Source of the DNA: JBFIHZ01 sp041601535
Lineage (GTDB): Bacteria; Pseudomonadota; Gammaproteobacteria; Xanthomonadales; SZUA-36
DNA: 12,965 bases
Reading direction: 5' to 3'
Assembly (NCBI GenBank): GCA_041601535.1
Contig: JBFIHZ010000080.1
Location: 1 to 12,965, forward strand
In this document: piece by piece, positions 7,063 to 12,965 of the stretch
Layout of the letters: every line of letters begins with the position of its first letter
Position numbering within the stretch: the first letter of the stretch is position 1
Position numbers and translations under genes: made by a program
The notes under the pieces: generated by a model
What the model saw: the letters and a program-made list of their open reading frames with translations, nothing else
Database searches by the model: none
Told to the model about the DNA's origin: nothing

Positions 7063-8640
7063 ATGTTATTCAATCTGTTCGTCAAGAAAAACGGTAACTG
7101 GCGGGACGATACCCTGTCCGGCCTGACCGTCGCGCTGGCACTGGTACCGGAAGCCATCGCCTTCTCATTTATTGCGGGCGTGGACCCGCTGGTAGGCCTG
7201 TGGTCGGCAGTCTTCCTGGGCTTTTTCACCTCAACTTTCGGTGGCCGGCCCGGCATGATTTCGGGCGCTACCGGCGCCATTGCCGTGGTGGTTGCCAAGG
7301 CGGTTGCCATCGGCAATGCCACCGGCGCCGAGCTGGGCATTGATAATCTGGGCATGCAGTACCTGTTCGCCAGCGTGATGCTGGCCGGACTTATCCAGGG
7401 CCTGGTTGGCCTGTTCAAGCTGGGGCGGTTTATCCGGCTGGTGCCTTACCCGGTAATCATGGGCTTTGTTAATGGGCTGGCCATTCTGATACTGCTGGCG
7501 CAGTTTGAATCCTTCAAGACTGCGGCCGGCGAGTGGCTGCCTGCCAACCGCTTATGGGTGATGGGCGGCCTGGCCCTGTTAACCATGGCCATCATCCAGT
7601 TTTTCCCCCGCATCAGCCGCTCCATTCCGTCCATCCTGGTGGCCATTATCGCGGTGGGCCTGCTGAGTTATTTCAATGTGTTTGACACCAAAACCATTGC
7701 CGACGTCCTGTACGACGGCACCGGCAGCGCTGAACTGACCGGGGCCTTTCCCATGCTGGTCTGGCCGTCCGACATTGTCTGGACCAAAGACACCATCGTG
7801 CTGATAGGCGGCATCGCGCTGACGGTGGCGCTGGTCGGCCTGATTGAGTCACTGATGACCCTGCAACTGATCGACGATTTGACCGAAACCCGCGGCCACG
7901 GCAATCGTGAATGCTTCGCACAGGGCGGTGCCAATTTTCTTTCCGGCCTGTTTGGCGGCATGGGGGGTTGCGCCATGATCGGGCAAAGCCTGATCAACAT
8001 CAAATCGGGCGGGCGCGGGCGCGTGTCAGGCGTGGTGGCTGCCCTCACGCTGGCGGTGCTGATCATGGTGGGTGGCCCGGTGATCGAGCAAATTCCCATT
8101 GCCGCCCTGGTGGGTGTGATGTTCATGGTGGTGATTGGCACCTTTGAGTGGGCCACTTTCCGCACCGTGGGCAAGGTTCCCGCCGCAGAAGTGGTGGTCA
8201 TCCTGGTAGTGACCCTGATCACCGTATTCCTGCACAACCTGGCACTGGCAGTGTTTGCCGGCGTCATTGTCTCGGCGCTGGTGTTTGCCTGGGAAAGTGC
8301 CCAGCATGTGCGCCTGAACCCACACGACACCGGCAGCGGCACACGCATCTACAATCTGCAGGGCGTGCTGTATTTCGGCTCGGTGCACGAGTTCGCGCAA
8401 AGAATGTCACCCGTGACCGACCCTGACGAGGTGATCATCGATTTCAAGGACGCTCGGGTGGCAGATTATTCCAGCCTGGAAGCCTTGAACGCTGTCACCG
8501 AACGCTACCGCAAAGCCGGCAAACGTCTGCGCTTACGCCACCTCAGCCCGGAATGCCAGAAGTTGATCACTGCCGCAGGCAGCCTGGTTGAGGTCGAAGT
8601 GGCCGAGGACGATCCGCATTACAGCGTGGCGAGGATTTAA
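7063..8640 (+). CDS. SulP/SLC26-family inorganic anion transporter with STAS domain
   Basis: This 525-residue inner-membrane protein has about ten or more hydrophobic segments between residues 18 and 410, then a cytosolic STAS domain (about 430-520, core LYFGSVHEF and DYSSLEAL). The early SGLTVALALVPEAIAFSFIAG and FGGRPGMISGATGAIA segments are characteristic of SulP transporters. So is the central GGMGGCAMIGQSLINIKSGG loop. Substrate could be sulfate, bicarbonate or another anion; none of the neighbours decides this. The frame is open back to 6949, but the hydrophilic, Arg-rich extension is atypical. MLFNLFVKKNGNWRDD gives the normal short N-terminus, so I start at 7063, although the upstream AAAGA is a weak ribosome site. 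It looks monocistronic, with a terminator after its stop. Confidence 0.94.
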   Translation: MLFNLFVKKNGNWRDDTLSGLTVALALVPEAIAFSFIAGVDPLVGLWSAVFLGFFTSTFGGRPGMISGATGAIAVVVAKAVAIGNATGAELGIDNLGMQYLFASVMLAGLIQGLVGLFKLGRFIRLVPYPVIMGFVNGLAILILLAQFESFKTAAGEWLPANRLWVMGGLALLTMAIIQFFPRISRSIPSILVAIIAVGLLSYFNVFDTKTIADVLYDGTGSAELTGAFPMLVWPSDIVWTKDTIVLIGGIALTVALVGLIESLMTLQLIDDLTETRGHGNRECFAQGGANFLSGLFGGMGGCAMIGQSLINIKSGGRGRVSGVVAALTLAVLIMVGGPVIEQIPIAALVGVMFMVVIGTFEWATFRTVGKVPAAEVVVILVVTLITVFLHNLALAVFAGVIVSALVFAWESAQHVRLNPHDTGSGTRIYNLQGVLYFGSVHEFAQRMSPVTDPDEVIIDFKDARVADYSSLEALNAVTERYRKAGKRLRLRHLSPECQKLITAAGSLVEVEVAEDDPHYSVARI

Positions 8641-8654
8641 GCCCTCCTCACGTC

Positions 8655-8675
8655 AACCGCTCAATACGCGGTTTT
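8655..8675 (+). terminator. Probable weak intrinsic terminator after the SulP gene
   Basis: AACCGC (8655-8660) pairs with GCGGTT (8668-8673) around a seven-base loop, and two more T follow, giving TTTT on the plus strand. It lies 14 bases after the SulP stop and before the convergent MarR gene. The stem is short, so efficiency is uncertain. Confidence 0.5.
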
Positions 8676-8745
8676 GCCTGTAACCGACGGCCGCGCTACC
8701 TGTATGACGGACCACCCGCCTGTACGGCCTTGCTGCGCAGATGCC

Positions 8746-9324
8746 TCAGGGCCGGACCTTGCGCAATGGCTGTTGTTCATGACAGATGGCCACAGCATCG
8801 GCAGCGGCCAGCGGTTCCCCCAGCAATTGGCAGAAATGCGGACTGCCGTCAGCGTGGTCGACTGCGAAATAGCGGCAATCCCGGCACTGGCCAAATGGCC
8901 GGCGTTGTTGCGCCTGCAGGCGTGCCCGCAGCAATGACTCCAGGCCATCTGCCAGCTCGGACTGCAGCGCGGCATCCTGTTGCTGCAACGCCTCGACCGT
9001 TTGCTGCAAGGGGTCATGCCGCAACAAGGCTTCGCCGCTGGGCGTCAGCATTAACTGGTTGATGCGGCGGTCCGCCGCACTGGTTTTTTTGCTGATCAGG
9101 CCTTTGGCCTGCAACGCTTTCAGGGTTTGCGATACCGTCCCTTTGGTGATGCCGAGATAAGCCGTCAGCGCAGCTGCTGTGCGTGAAAACCGGTTGGCCC
9201 GGTGCACATAGCGCAAGGCTTCCCACTGCACCGGCAGCAGGCCCTGGGCGTGCGCTTCCACTGTCAGCAAGCGGCCGATGCGTTCAATCAAAGCGGCAAT
9301 ATGTTCGGCGGAATTCTGATCCAT
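8746..9324 (-). CDS. MarR-family regulator with C-terminal four-cysteine tail
   Basis: This is a 192-residue DNA-binding regulator. Residues 5-45 form the N-terminal dimerisation helices. The winged helix spans about 48-100: AAALTAYLGITKGTVSQTLKA is the helix-turn-helix, followed by LQAKGLISKKTSAADRR with the conserved wing DRR. After a helical linker, residues 147-181 hold every cysteine of the protein: C147-x2-C150 (GQCRDCRYF), C165 (HFC) and C181 (AICHE), with His156, His163 and His182 nearby. This suggests a Zn or Fe-S site or redox switch. The ATG at 9324 is preferred over an in-frame TTG at 9345. It has no Shine-Dalgarno site, and a possible promoter would start transcription near the ATG. 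It is divergent from the secreted-protein/redoxin pair and probably represses both itself and that pair. Confidence 0.9.
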   Translation of the reverse strand: MDQNSAEHIAALIERIGRLLTVEAHAQGLLPVQWEALRYVHRANRFSRTAAALTAYLGITKGTVSQTLKALQAKGLISKKTSAADRRINQLMLTPSGEALLRHDPLQQTVEALQQQDAALQSELADGLESLLRARLQAQQRRPFGQCRDCRYFAVDHADGSPHFCQLLGEPLAAADAVAICHEQQPLRKVRP

Positions 9325-9330
9325 GACTAT

Positions 9331-9382
9331 ATGGTATCGAGTCAAAACTGTGCTTGCAATGCTGCATGGGTTTGCTTAAACT
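9331..9382. promoter_or_regulatory. Candidate overlapping divergent promoters for marR-like gene and secreted-protein operon
   Basis: The self-complementary TTGCAA at 9354-9359 can serve as -35 box for both directions. On the plus strand a 17-base spacer leads to TAAACT (9377-9382). On the minus strand a 17-base spacer leads to TACCAT (complement of 9331-9336). Each hexamer matches consensus at 4 of 6. Predicted starts are near 9389 (plus, at the edge of the right operator) and near 9324 (minus, at the MarR ATG, hence possibly leaderless). Geometry is good; individual boxes are weak. Confidence 0.35.
9334..9348. promoter_or_regulatory. Left (degenerate) MarR-type operator
   Basis: GTATCGAGTCAAAAC keeps the left half-site GTATCGA perfectly, and the right half matches TCGATAC at five of seven positions. 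It lies within TATGGTATCGAGTC (9330-9343), an exact reverse complement of 9394-9407. It overlaps the candidate -10 of the regulator gene and lies just upstream of its ATG, so it would suit autorepression. Confidence 0.6.
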
Positions 9383-9388
9383 ATTTTC

Positions 9389-9403
9389 GTATCGACTCGA
9401 TAC
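9389..9403. promoter_or_regulatory. Right (perfect) MarR-type operator
   Basis: GTATCGACTCGATAC is a perfect 15-bp palindrome with 7-base arms and one central base, typical of MarR-family binding sites. It sits at the predicted transcription start of the secreted-protein operon and just upstream of the AAGGA ribosome site (9407-9411) used by the gene at 9419. Binding here would block the operon. The flank GACTCGATACCATA (9394-9407) is repeated inverted at 9330-9343. Confidence 0.75.
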
Positions 9404-9418
9404 CATAAGGATAAAGCC

Positions 9419-10144
9419 ATGAACATTTCCCGACTCACCGTTGTGCTTATGACGCTTGCCGGCAGCCTGGCCAGTACTTCCCTGGCCGCCCATGAGATCC
9501 AAAGTGCCACTGACCCGGACAAGCCGGCGGCATTCGATATTACCCGCGCCGGTGCCACCACCGACGGACGCCTGACCACCTTTATCATGGAACTGGCTGG
9601 TGAGGCCGGCAGCATAAAGCCGGAAGCCACGGGCCAACTGGCGGGTGCGCGGGTGCAGTCCTATGTATGGCCCACCAACCTCGATCCGGCGGTAGTCGGT
9701 TTCGATCCGGATTCAGGCATTCTTTCGCTGGCCATTACCGCACACCCGGATTTTGACGACACCCCGCTGTTCGACGAAGATCAGGATGGCGACCCGGCCA
9801 ACGATGGCGCCGACTGGCATTCCCACTGGGTGGTACTGGTCAAAGACGAGGCTTGTGGGGCTGGACTGAAGGTGCGCGATGTATCTCCCGGCGTGGATCT
9901 GCTGCCGGCGACCGCCCCGTACCTGCCAATCGCACTGGACAGCCCGGGCATGAGCCCGATACTGCAGGGAAAAACCGCTAGAATAACCGTGCCGGTTGGC
10001 CAGACCGAGCAGGTTTCTTTTGATGCCGTCACCGCGGAACTGCAAGTGAATGCCAACACGGAAGCGCCGTTACTGTGCGTGACCGGCGTACATGATATTG
10101 CTTCGGGCGACCTCAGCCTGCCCGGGCGCATCGTCAAGGAATAG
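9419..10144 (+). CDS. Exported acidic protein with HSHW motif, unknown function
   Basis: This 241-residue protein has a standard signal peptide (residues 1-23 or 24: MNISRL, a hydrophobic core, then TSLAAHE), so it is periplasmic or secreted. I do not recognise a named domain. Visible features are AAFDITRAGATTDGRLTTF (38-56), SYVWPTNLDP (81-90), an acidic loop DEDQDGDPANDG (119-130) that resembles a calcium-binding turn, and immediately after it DWHSHWVVL with His134 and His136. Two cysteines (C146, C220) could form a disulfide. A beta-sandwich, metal-binding fold is plausible but only inferred. AAGGA lies seven bases before the ATG, directly behind the MarR operator. The redoxin gene follows after seven bases, so the two are co-transcribed. 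Confidence 0.88.
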   Translation: MNISRLTVVLMTLAGSLASTSLAAHEIQSATDPDKPAAFDITRAGATTDGRLTTFIMELAGEAGSIKPEATGQLAGARVQSYVWPTNLDPAVVGFDPDSGILSLAITAHPDFDDTPLFDEDQDGDPANDGADWHSHWVVLVKDEACGAGLKVRDVSPGVDLLPATAPYLPIALDSPGMSPILQGKTARITVPVGQTEQVSFDAVTAELQVNANTEAPLLCVTGVHDIASGDLSLPGRIVKE

Positions 10145-10151
10145 CACACTT

Positions 10152-10763
10152 ATGACCTACCGGCCCGCACCAGAACTGAAAACCAGCCATTGGTTCAATA
10201 CCAGGGATCCGTTGACACTGGCCGGGCTCAAAGGCCAGGTCGTGGTGGTGGAAGCATTCCAGATGTTATGCCCGGGCTGCGTGTCACACGGCCTGCCCCA
10301 GGCCCAACGGGTGGCTGAGACCTTCCGTCACGAGGATGTGGTGGTGTTGGGCCTGCATACGGTGTTCGAGCATCATGCGGCCCAGGGCACGCGCGAAGCG
10401 CTGGCCGCTTTTCTGCATGAATACCGTATCCACTTCCCGGTGGCCATCGATGCACCGGCTGAAAATGGCCCGTTGCCGCAAACCATGCAGGCCTGGCGCC
10501 TTGAAGGCACACCCTCACTGGTGTTGATTGACCGCGAAGGCTGTTTGCGAAATCAGTGGTTCGGCCGCCACCCCGACCTGGCGCTGGGCGCGGAAATCAT
10601 GGCCTTGTTGCGCGAATCGCCAGGGGCACGGATCGATACGCAACCCGTTACGCAGGATAAACAGCAAGCTGTGGCAGAGTCATCCCTGGCTGGCAAAGAC
10701 ACTGCCTGCACGGATGATGCCTGCCCCGGTCCTGCTTCGGACCCACCCGCTCATTCGGGTTGA
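10152..10763 (+). CDS. Cytosolic thioredoxin-fold redoxin (TlpA/AhpC-TSA-like) with CPGC site
   Basis: This 203-residue protein has a thioredoxin-like core: a strand VVVVEAFQMLCPGC with Cys40 and Cys43, then GLPQAQRVAETF, DVVVLGLHTVF, a helical insert and RLEGTPSLVLIDREG with cis-proline 121. This is the TlpA/redoxin pattern, but FQMLCPGC replaces the usual WCxxC, and no signal peptide or membrane anchor is present, unlike typical TlpA. The C-terminal tail (160-203) is disordered-looking and carries a second cysteine pair (C186, C191; CTDDACP). It probably reduces disulfides or peroxides or relays thiol electrons. The frame opens upstream at 10092, but MTYRPAP at 10152 starts the domain, with AAGGA eleven bases before it. 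Second gene of the MarR-controlled unit. Confidence 0.88.
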   Translation: MTYRPAPELKTSHWFNTRDPLTLAGLKGQVVVVEAFQMLCPGCVSHGLPQAQRVAETFRHEDVVVLGLHTVFEHHAAQGTREALAAFLHEYRIHFPVAIDAPAENGPLPQTMQAWRLEGTPSLVLIDREGCLRNQWFGRHPDLALGAEIMALLRESPGARIDTQPVTQDKQQAVAESSLAGKDTACTDDACPGPASDPPAHSG

Positions 10764-10791
10764 ATCACCGGTCAGAACGTAAACGCCGGCT

Positions 10792-11487
10792 TCAGGATGA
10801 GCGGTCCGGTATGGTCAGAAACTGCCGCTTGCTGGTGCGCAGGAAATACCAGTGCAGGTAGCCGGACGGCGTGACGTAGGACACCTTCTCGCCGCTGATT
10901 TTTTCCAGGATACCGACATCGAAATTGGGTGGAAAGCGCATCATCACTTCCTTGCAGCGGATGCGGCTGACCAGTTCGCGCAGGTCCAGTCCGGCCAGTT
11001 GCAGATGCTCCAGGTAAGTAACCGGCCGGCGTCGATAATCCCCCGGCCCGTTACCCCAGGGGGGATCCAGAAACAGGGTATGGATGTCATCCGGCAAGGC
11101 GTCGAGGGTTTCCGCCGAGGTGATGTCACCTGTGCGGAAATCAATACGCTCCGCCACATCGTAAAGGCCGGCATTGTGACGGGCCATGGCTACACGTTCA
11201 GGGTCCAGTTCAACCGAGGTGACCCGCTGACCTTGCCGGGCCAGCGCAATCGACATGGCACCTACGCCGGAACAGATATCCAGCGTGTGCCCACCGCTGG
11301 CCTTTTTCGCCAGTTCAAGGGCAAACCCTTCGGGAATCAGGGTATACAGGGCGGTAGCATCCACCCGGGCCTGGTCGAATTTCTCGAACAGCGCGTAGCG
11401 CATGTTCCAGTAGACCTGGTATTGCGGCCCAAACGGACACTCGGAATCTTTTTGCAGCGTGTTCTGATCCTGGTTCTGACTGGACAT
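10792..11487 (-). CDS. TGS1-like RNA cap guanine-N2 methyltransferase family protein
   Basis: This 231-residue class I SAM-dependent methyltransferase has SAM motif I LDICSGVGAMSIALA (69-83), then SVELDPERVAMARHNAGLY (91-109) with the acidic ribose-binding Glu, and TGDITSAETL (119-128). The catalytic LDPPWGNGPGDYRRRP (140-155) closely matches the PPWGGP-Y segment of eukaryotic trimethylguanosine synthase. Bacteria lack the m7G cap, so the true substrate is probably another guanine in RNA, or something unrelated; this is inference. The N-terminus (1-30) is Gln/Asn-rich. The ATG at 11487 has no good ribosome site, leaving the exact start uncertain. Last of three minus-strand genes but separated from the cyclase by 120 bases with a terminator, so probably transcribed alone. 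Confidence 0.87.
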   Translation of the reverse strand: MSSQNQDQNTLQKDSECPFGPQYQVYWNMRYALFEKFDQARVDATALYTLIPEGFALELAKKASGGHTLDICSGVGAMSIALARQGQRVTSVELDPERVAMARHNAGLYDVAERIDFRTGDITSAETLDALPDDIHTLFLDPPWGNGPGDYRRRPVTYLEHLQLAGLDLRELVSRIRCKEVMMRFPPNFDVGILEKISGEKVSYVTPSGYLHWYFLRTSKRQFLTIPDRSS

Positions 11488-11524
11488 ATAGCAGCGCGGC
11501 TCTGAAGTATCAGTGGCAAATATA

Positions 11525-11539
11525 CCGGCATCATGCCGG
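11525..11539. promoter_or_regulatory. 15-bp perfect palindrome upstream of the TGS1-like gene
   Basis: CCGGCATCATGCCGG has 7-base arms and one central base. It starts 38 bases upstream of the ATG at 11487. On the minus strand a TATATT (complement of 11519-11524) follows immediately and could be a -10, which would put the palindrome in the promoter spacer. It could be an operator or a small hairpin; no regulator can be assigned. Confidence 0.35.
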
Positions 11540-11568
11540 CTATGCTATCCAGGGCCCCGTCCGGTAAA

Positions 11569-11595
11569 GCTTGCCGGCCAGCGGGGCCGGCAAGC
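11569..11595 (-). terminator. Terminator after the cyclase gene
   Basis: GCTTGCCGGCC (11569-11579) pairs perfectly over 11 bp with GGCCGGCAAGC (11585-11595) around a five-base loop. Read on the minus strand it starts 12 bases after the cyclase stop and is followed by TTTACC. The U-tract is short but the stem is very stable. Confidence 0.7.
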
Positions 11596-11607
11596 CAAAC
11601 GAGTTGA

Positions 11608-12396
11608 TCAGGAAGCGTCTGACTCCACCAGCGCCAGGACACGCAGCGGGCTGCCTGAGCCCTGTTTGATTTTCAGCGGAGCCGCCAGGATGACCGCACC
11701 CTTGGGCGGTAACTGCTCCAGCCCGATCAGGCTGGCCAAACCAAACTTGTTGGCCCCGTGCATGCCGCCGTGACAGGGAAACGGCGTATCGAAGGCAAAG
11801 GCCTGGCCGGCATCGGTGCCAACGGTTTCCGTGCCAAAACCGATCACATCGCGTTCTTCGATCAGGAACTTCACCACATCGCCGTGAGGCCCGGGGGTAT
11901 GCGCGCCGGTTTCATCAATATTCAGATATTCGTCATGGTCGGTGCGCTTGCTCCAGCCGGTGCGCAGTAACAACCAGCTTCCGGCGTCCACTTTGCCGTG
12001 CTTTTCTTCCCAGGCCTTGACGTGGTCAACGGTCAGCAGAAAGTCCGGATTGGCAGCCACTTCATCCACCACGTCAATAACGCAGGCGGGCGCGATAAAT
12101 TTCTCAACCGGAATGGTGTCGGTGGCATTACCGGGGTAGTCCTTGCCGCTGATCCAATGGATGGGGGCGTCGAAATGGGTACCGGTATGCTCGCTGCATT
12201 TGAAGTTGTTCCAGTACCAGGCCGGGCCTTTATCGTCGTATTTGGAGATTTCTTCCAGCGTGAACGGCCAGTGCAGATTCCATTCCGGTGGCAGTTGCAG
12301 TATGGGTGTTTCATTGTGCAGGGTGCTGGTCAGGTCAATCACACGGATTTTGCTGGAAGCAATGCCAGCGACCAGGTTTAGCAGAGTACCGGACAT
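11608..12396 (-). CDS. Cyclase-family metal-dependent hydrolase (PF04199, kynurenine-formamidase-like)
   Basis: This 262-residue cytosolic protein has the family metal-binding signature EHTGTHFDAPIHW, with His70, His74, Asp76 and His80 in the HxGTHxDxPxH pattern of kynurenine formamidase KynB and related hydrolases. RVIDLTSTLHNETP (18-31) is the typical opening strand, and PCHGGMHGANKFGL (207-220) supplies the C-terminal active-site region. It is longer than KynB (about 210 residues), with WPFTLEEISKYDDKGPAWYW inserted before the metal site. It therefore probably belongs to the broader cyclase family that hydrolyses amides or cyclic substrates. No kynA or kynU is visible. AGGAG nine bases before the ATG gives strong initiation. 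The upstream neighbour on the same strand is a FAD-dependent amine/amino-acid oxidase, so a shared amine or amino-acid catabolic role is possible. Confidence 0.92.
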   Translation of the reverse strand: MSGTLLNLVAGIASSKIRVIDLTSTLHNETPILQLPPEWNLHWPFTLEEISKYDDKGPAWYWNNFKCSEHTGTHFDAPIHWISGKDYPGNATDTIPVEKFIAPACVIDVVDEVAANPDFLLTVDHVKAWEEKHGKVDAGSWLLLRTGWSKRTDHDEYLNIDETGAHTPGPHGDVVKFLIEERDVIGFGTETVGTDAGQAFAFDTPFPCHGGMHGANKFGLASLIGLEQLPPKGAVILAAPLKIKQGSGSPLRVLALVESDAS

Positions 12397-12542
12397 GAAA
12401 TTATTCTCCTGTTGGGACGGCGTTGAATTCGGATTCGGTCAACGCGCTTGAAACCACGGATACCCCCATCGTGCATGACAGGGAACAGATTCGTTATTAT
12501 TTTATACATGAAATATTTTGGGATTTCCAGACGATTCTGCAA

Positions 12543-12569
12543 CCGGGCAGGGCCAAAGGTCCCGCCCGG
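12543..12569 (-). terminator. Inverted repeat, probable terminator after the FAD oxidoreductase gene
   Basis: CCGGGC plus GGG (12543-12552, with bulged A12549) pairs with CCC plus GCCCGG (12561-12569). Inside it, CC and GG can pair around AAA. On the minus strand it begins nine bases after the oxidoreductase stop. No real U-tract follows (TTGCAG), so it may be Rho-dependent or a 3'-end-protecting hairpin. The remaining bases to the cyclase start (12397-12542) hold an AT-rich patch near 12490-12530 with a minus-strand TATAAA, a plausible cyclase promoter without a clear -35. Confidence 0.5.
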
Positions 12570-12578
12570 CTGAACAGC

Positions 12579-12965
12579 TCAGCGGATAAACCGGTCGGCA
12601 ACATAGGCTCGCGCCATCAGCAATGAAGGTACATATTGCGCGAACCAATGGGCGGTTACGGGAATCGGCTTCTCGGGTTTGACCGAAAGCTGGTGTTCAC
12701 TCTTGCTGCAGATTGATGCTGCAATCTCCCTGCCCAGCACGGTATTGCTGGCCAGCCCGCGGCCATTGCATGACTGAATTGCAAGCAAGCCCTGGTCCAG
12801 CCGGTAGATTTTGGGCAACAGGGCAGGCGTCAACCAGGCCTTGCCGCGCCACAAATACTCAATGCCGATGCCTTCAAGCTGCGGGAAATGTTGTGTCAGA
12901 CGGCGGTTTGCTTCGCCAAACAGCTGCTTGTCGGTACGGTTGACGAAAAAATCCGGGAATGCAGC
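12579..12965 (-). CDS. FAD-dependent amine/amino-acid oxidase (DAO superfamily), C-terminal fragment
   Basis: The last 128 codons of a gene that enters from the right edge; the frame is open to base 12965. EYLWRGKAWLTPALLPKIYRL is the conserved Trp-x-Gly and Pro-x-hydrophobic region of DAO-type flavoenzymes (DadA, gamma-glutamylputrescine oxidase PuuB). Then GLLAIQSCNGRGLASNTVLGREIA is the C-terminal GxNGxGxxxxxxxG segment that closes over the FAD. The N-terminal Rossmann GxGxxG is outside the window, so substrate class cannot be fixed. An internal TTG at 12854 could be mistaken for a start, but the homologous sequence runs through it. Gene lies upstream of the cyclase on the same strand, 182 bases away, with a hairpin between. 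Confidence 0.87.
   Translation of the reverse strand, partial: AAFPDFFVNRTDKQLFGEANRRLTQHFPQLEGIGIEYLWRGKAWLTPALLPKIYRLDQGLLAIQSCNGRGLASNTVLGREIAASICSKSEHQLSVKPEKPIPVTAHWFAQYVPSLLMARAYVADRFIR

Noticed and set aside
7668..8348. 226-codon minus-strand frame within the SulP gene
   Set aside because: Rich in Thr, Pro, Ser and Arg, as expected for the antisense of membrane-helix codons; no ribosome site or domain.
1..12965. CRISPR array, tRNA, rRNA, insertion sequence or attachment site
   Set aside because: No spaced direct repeats, cloverleaf or rRNA-like sequence, transposase motif or flanking duplication was seen in reading both strands.

Overview
The window reads as an ordinary chromosomal stretch of a Proteobacterium. 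Gammaproteobacteria are most likely, because a YehS (DUF1456) gene lies beside a YbcJ-type S4 gene and there is a ~930-residue HEAT/DUF349 protein. Genes are tightly packed, moderately GC-rich and similar in style throughout. I see no insertion sequence, prophage gene, CRISPR array, tRNA or rRNA. Genus-level placement is not possible from this sequence alone.

Layout, left to right. (1) Bases 1-287, minus: the 5' end of a secreted M14-type carboxypeptidase-like gene that runs off the left edge. (2) 407-1078, minus: a spermidine-synthase-like methyltransferase-fold protein, divergent from (3) 1226-4006, plus: a large HEAT/coiled-coil/DUF349 protein. (4) 4022-5409, minus: a compact probable operon in the order glutathione S-transferase, S4 RNA-binding protein (TTG start), YehS/DUF1456. 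A hairpin spanning both stop codons separates it from the DUF349 gene. (5) 5592-6773, plus: a thiolase with its full catalytic set. (6) 7063-8640, plus: a SulP/SLC26 anion transporter with a STAS domain. (7) 8746-10763: a MarR regulator (minus) divergent from a two-gene plus-strand unit, a secreted acidic/His protein and a cytosolic CPGC redoxin. (8) 10792-12965, minus: a TGS1-like methyltransferase, a PF04199 cyclase-family hydrolase and the 3' end of a FAD-dependent amine/amino-acid oxidase.

The best candidate for an undescribed system is item 7. The regulator carries all four of its cysteines in a C-terminal CxxC-C-C tail, as expected of a metal, Fe-S or thiol sensor. The 94-bp divergent promoter region holds a perfect 14-bp inverted repeat. 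One copy forms a perfect 15-bp palindrome (7-1-7) and the other a degenerate version of it, so an autoregulated switch is likely. The controlled genes are an exported protein with an acidic loop followed by HSHW, and a thioredoxin-fold protein with CPGC and a second C-terminal cysteine pair. A metal- or thiol-stress response is a reasonable inference, but the inducer and substrate cannot be read from the sequence.

The other genes look like housekeeping or catabolic functions with no evident common pathway. No gene-free stretch exceeds 300 bases; the longest, 6774-7062, holds a long GC-rich palindrome.
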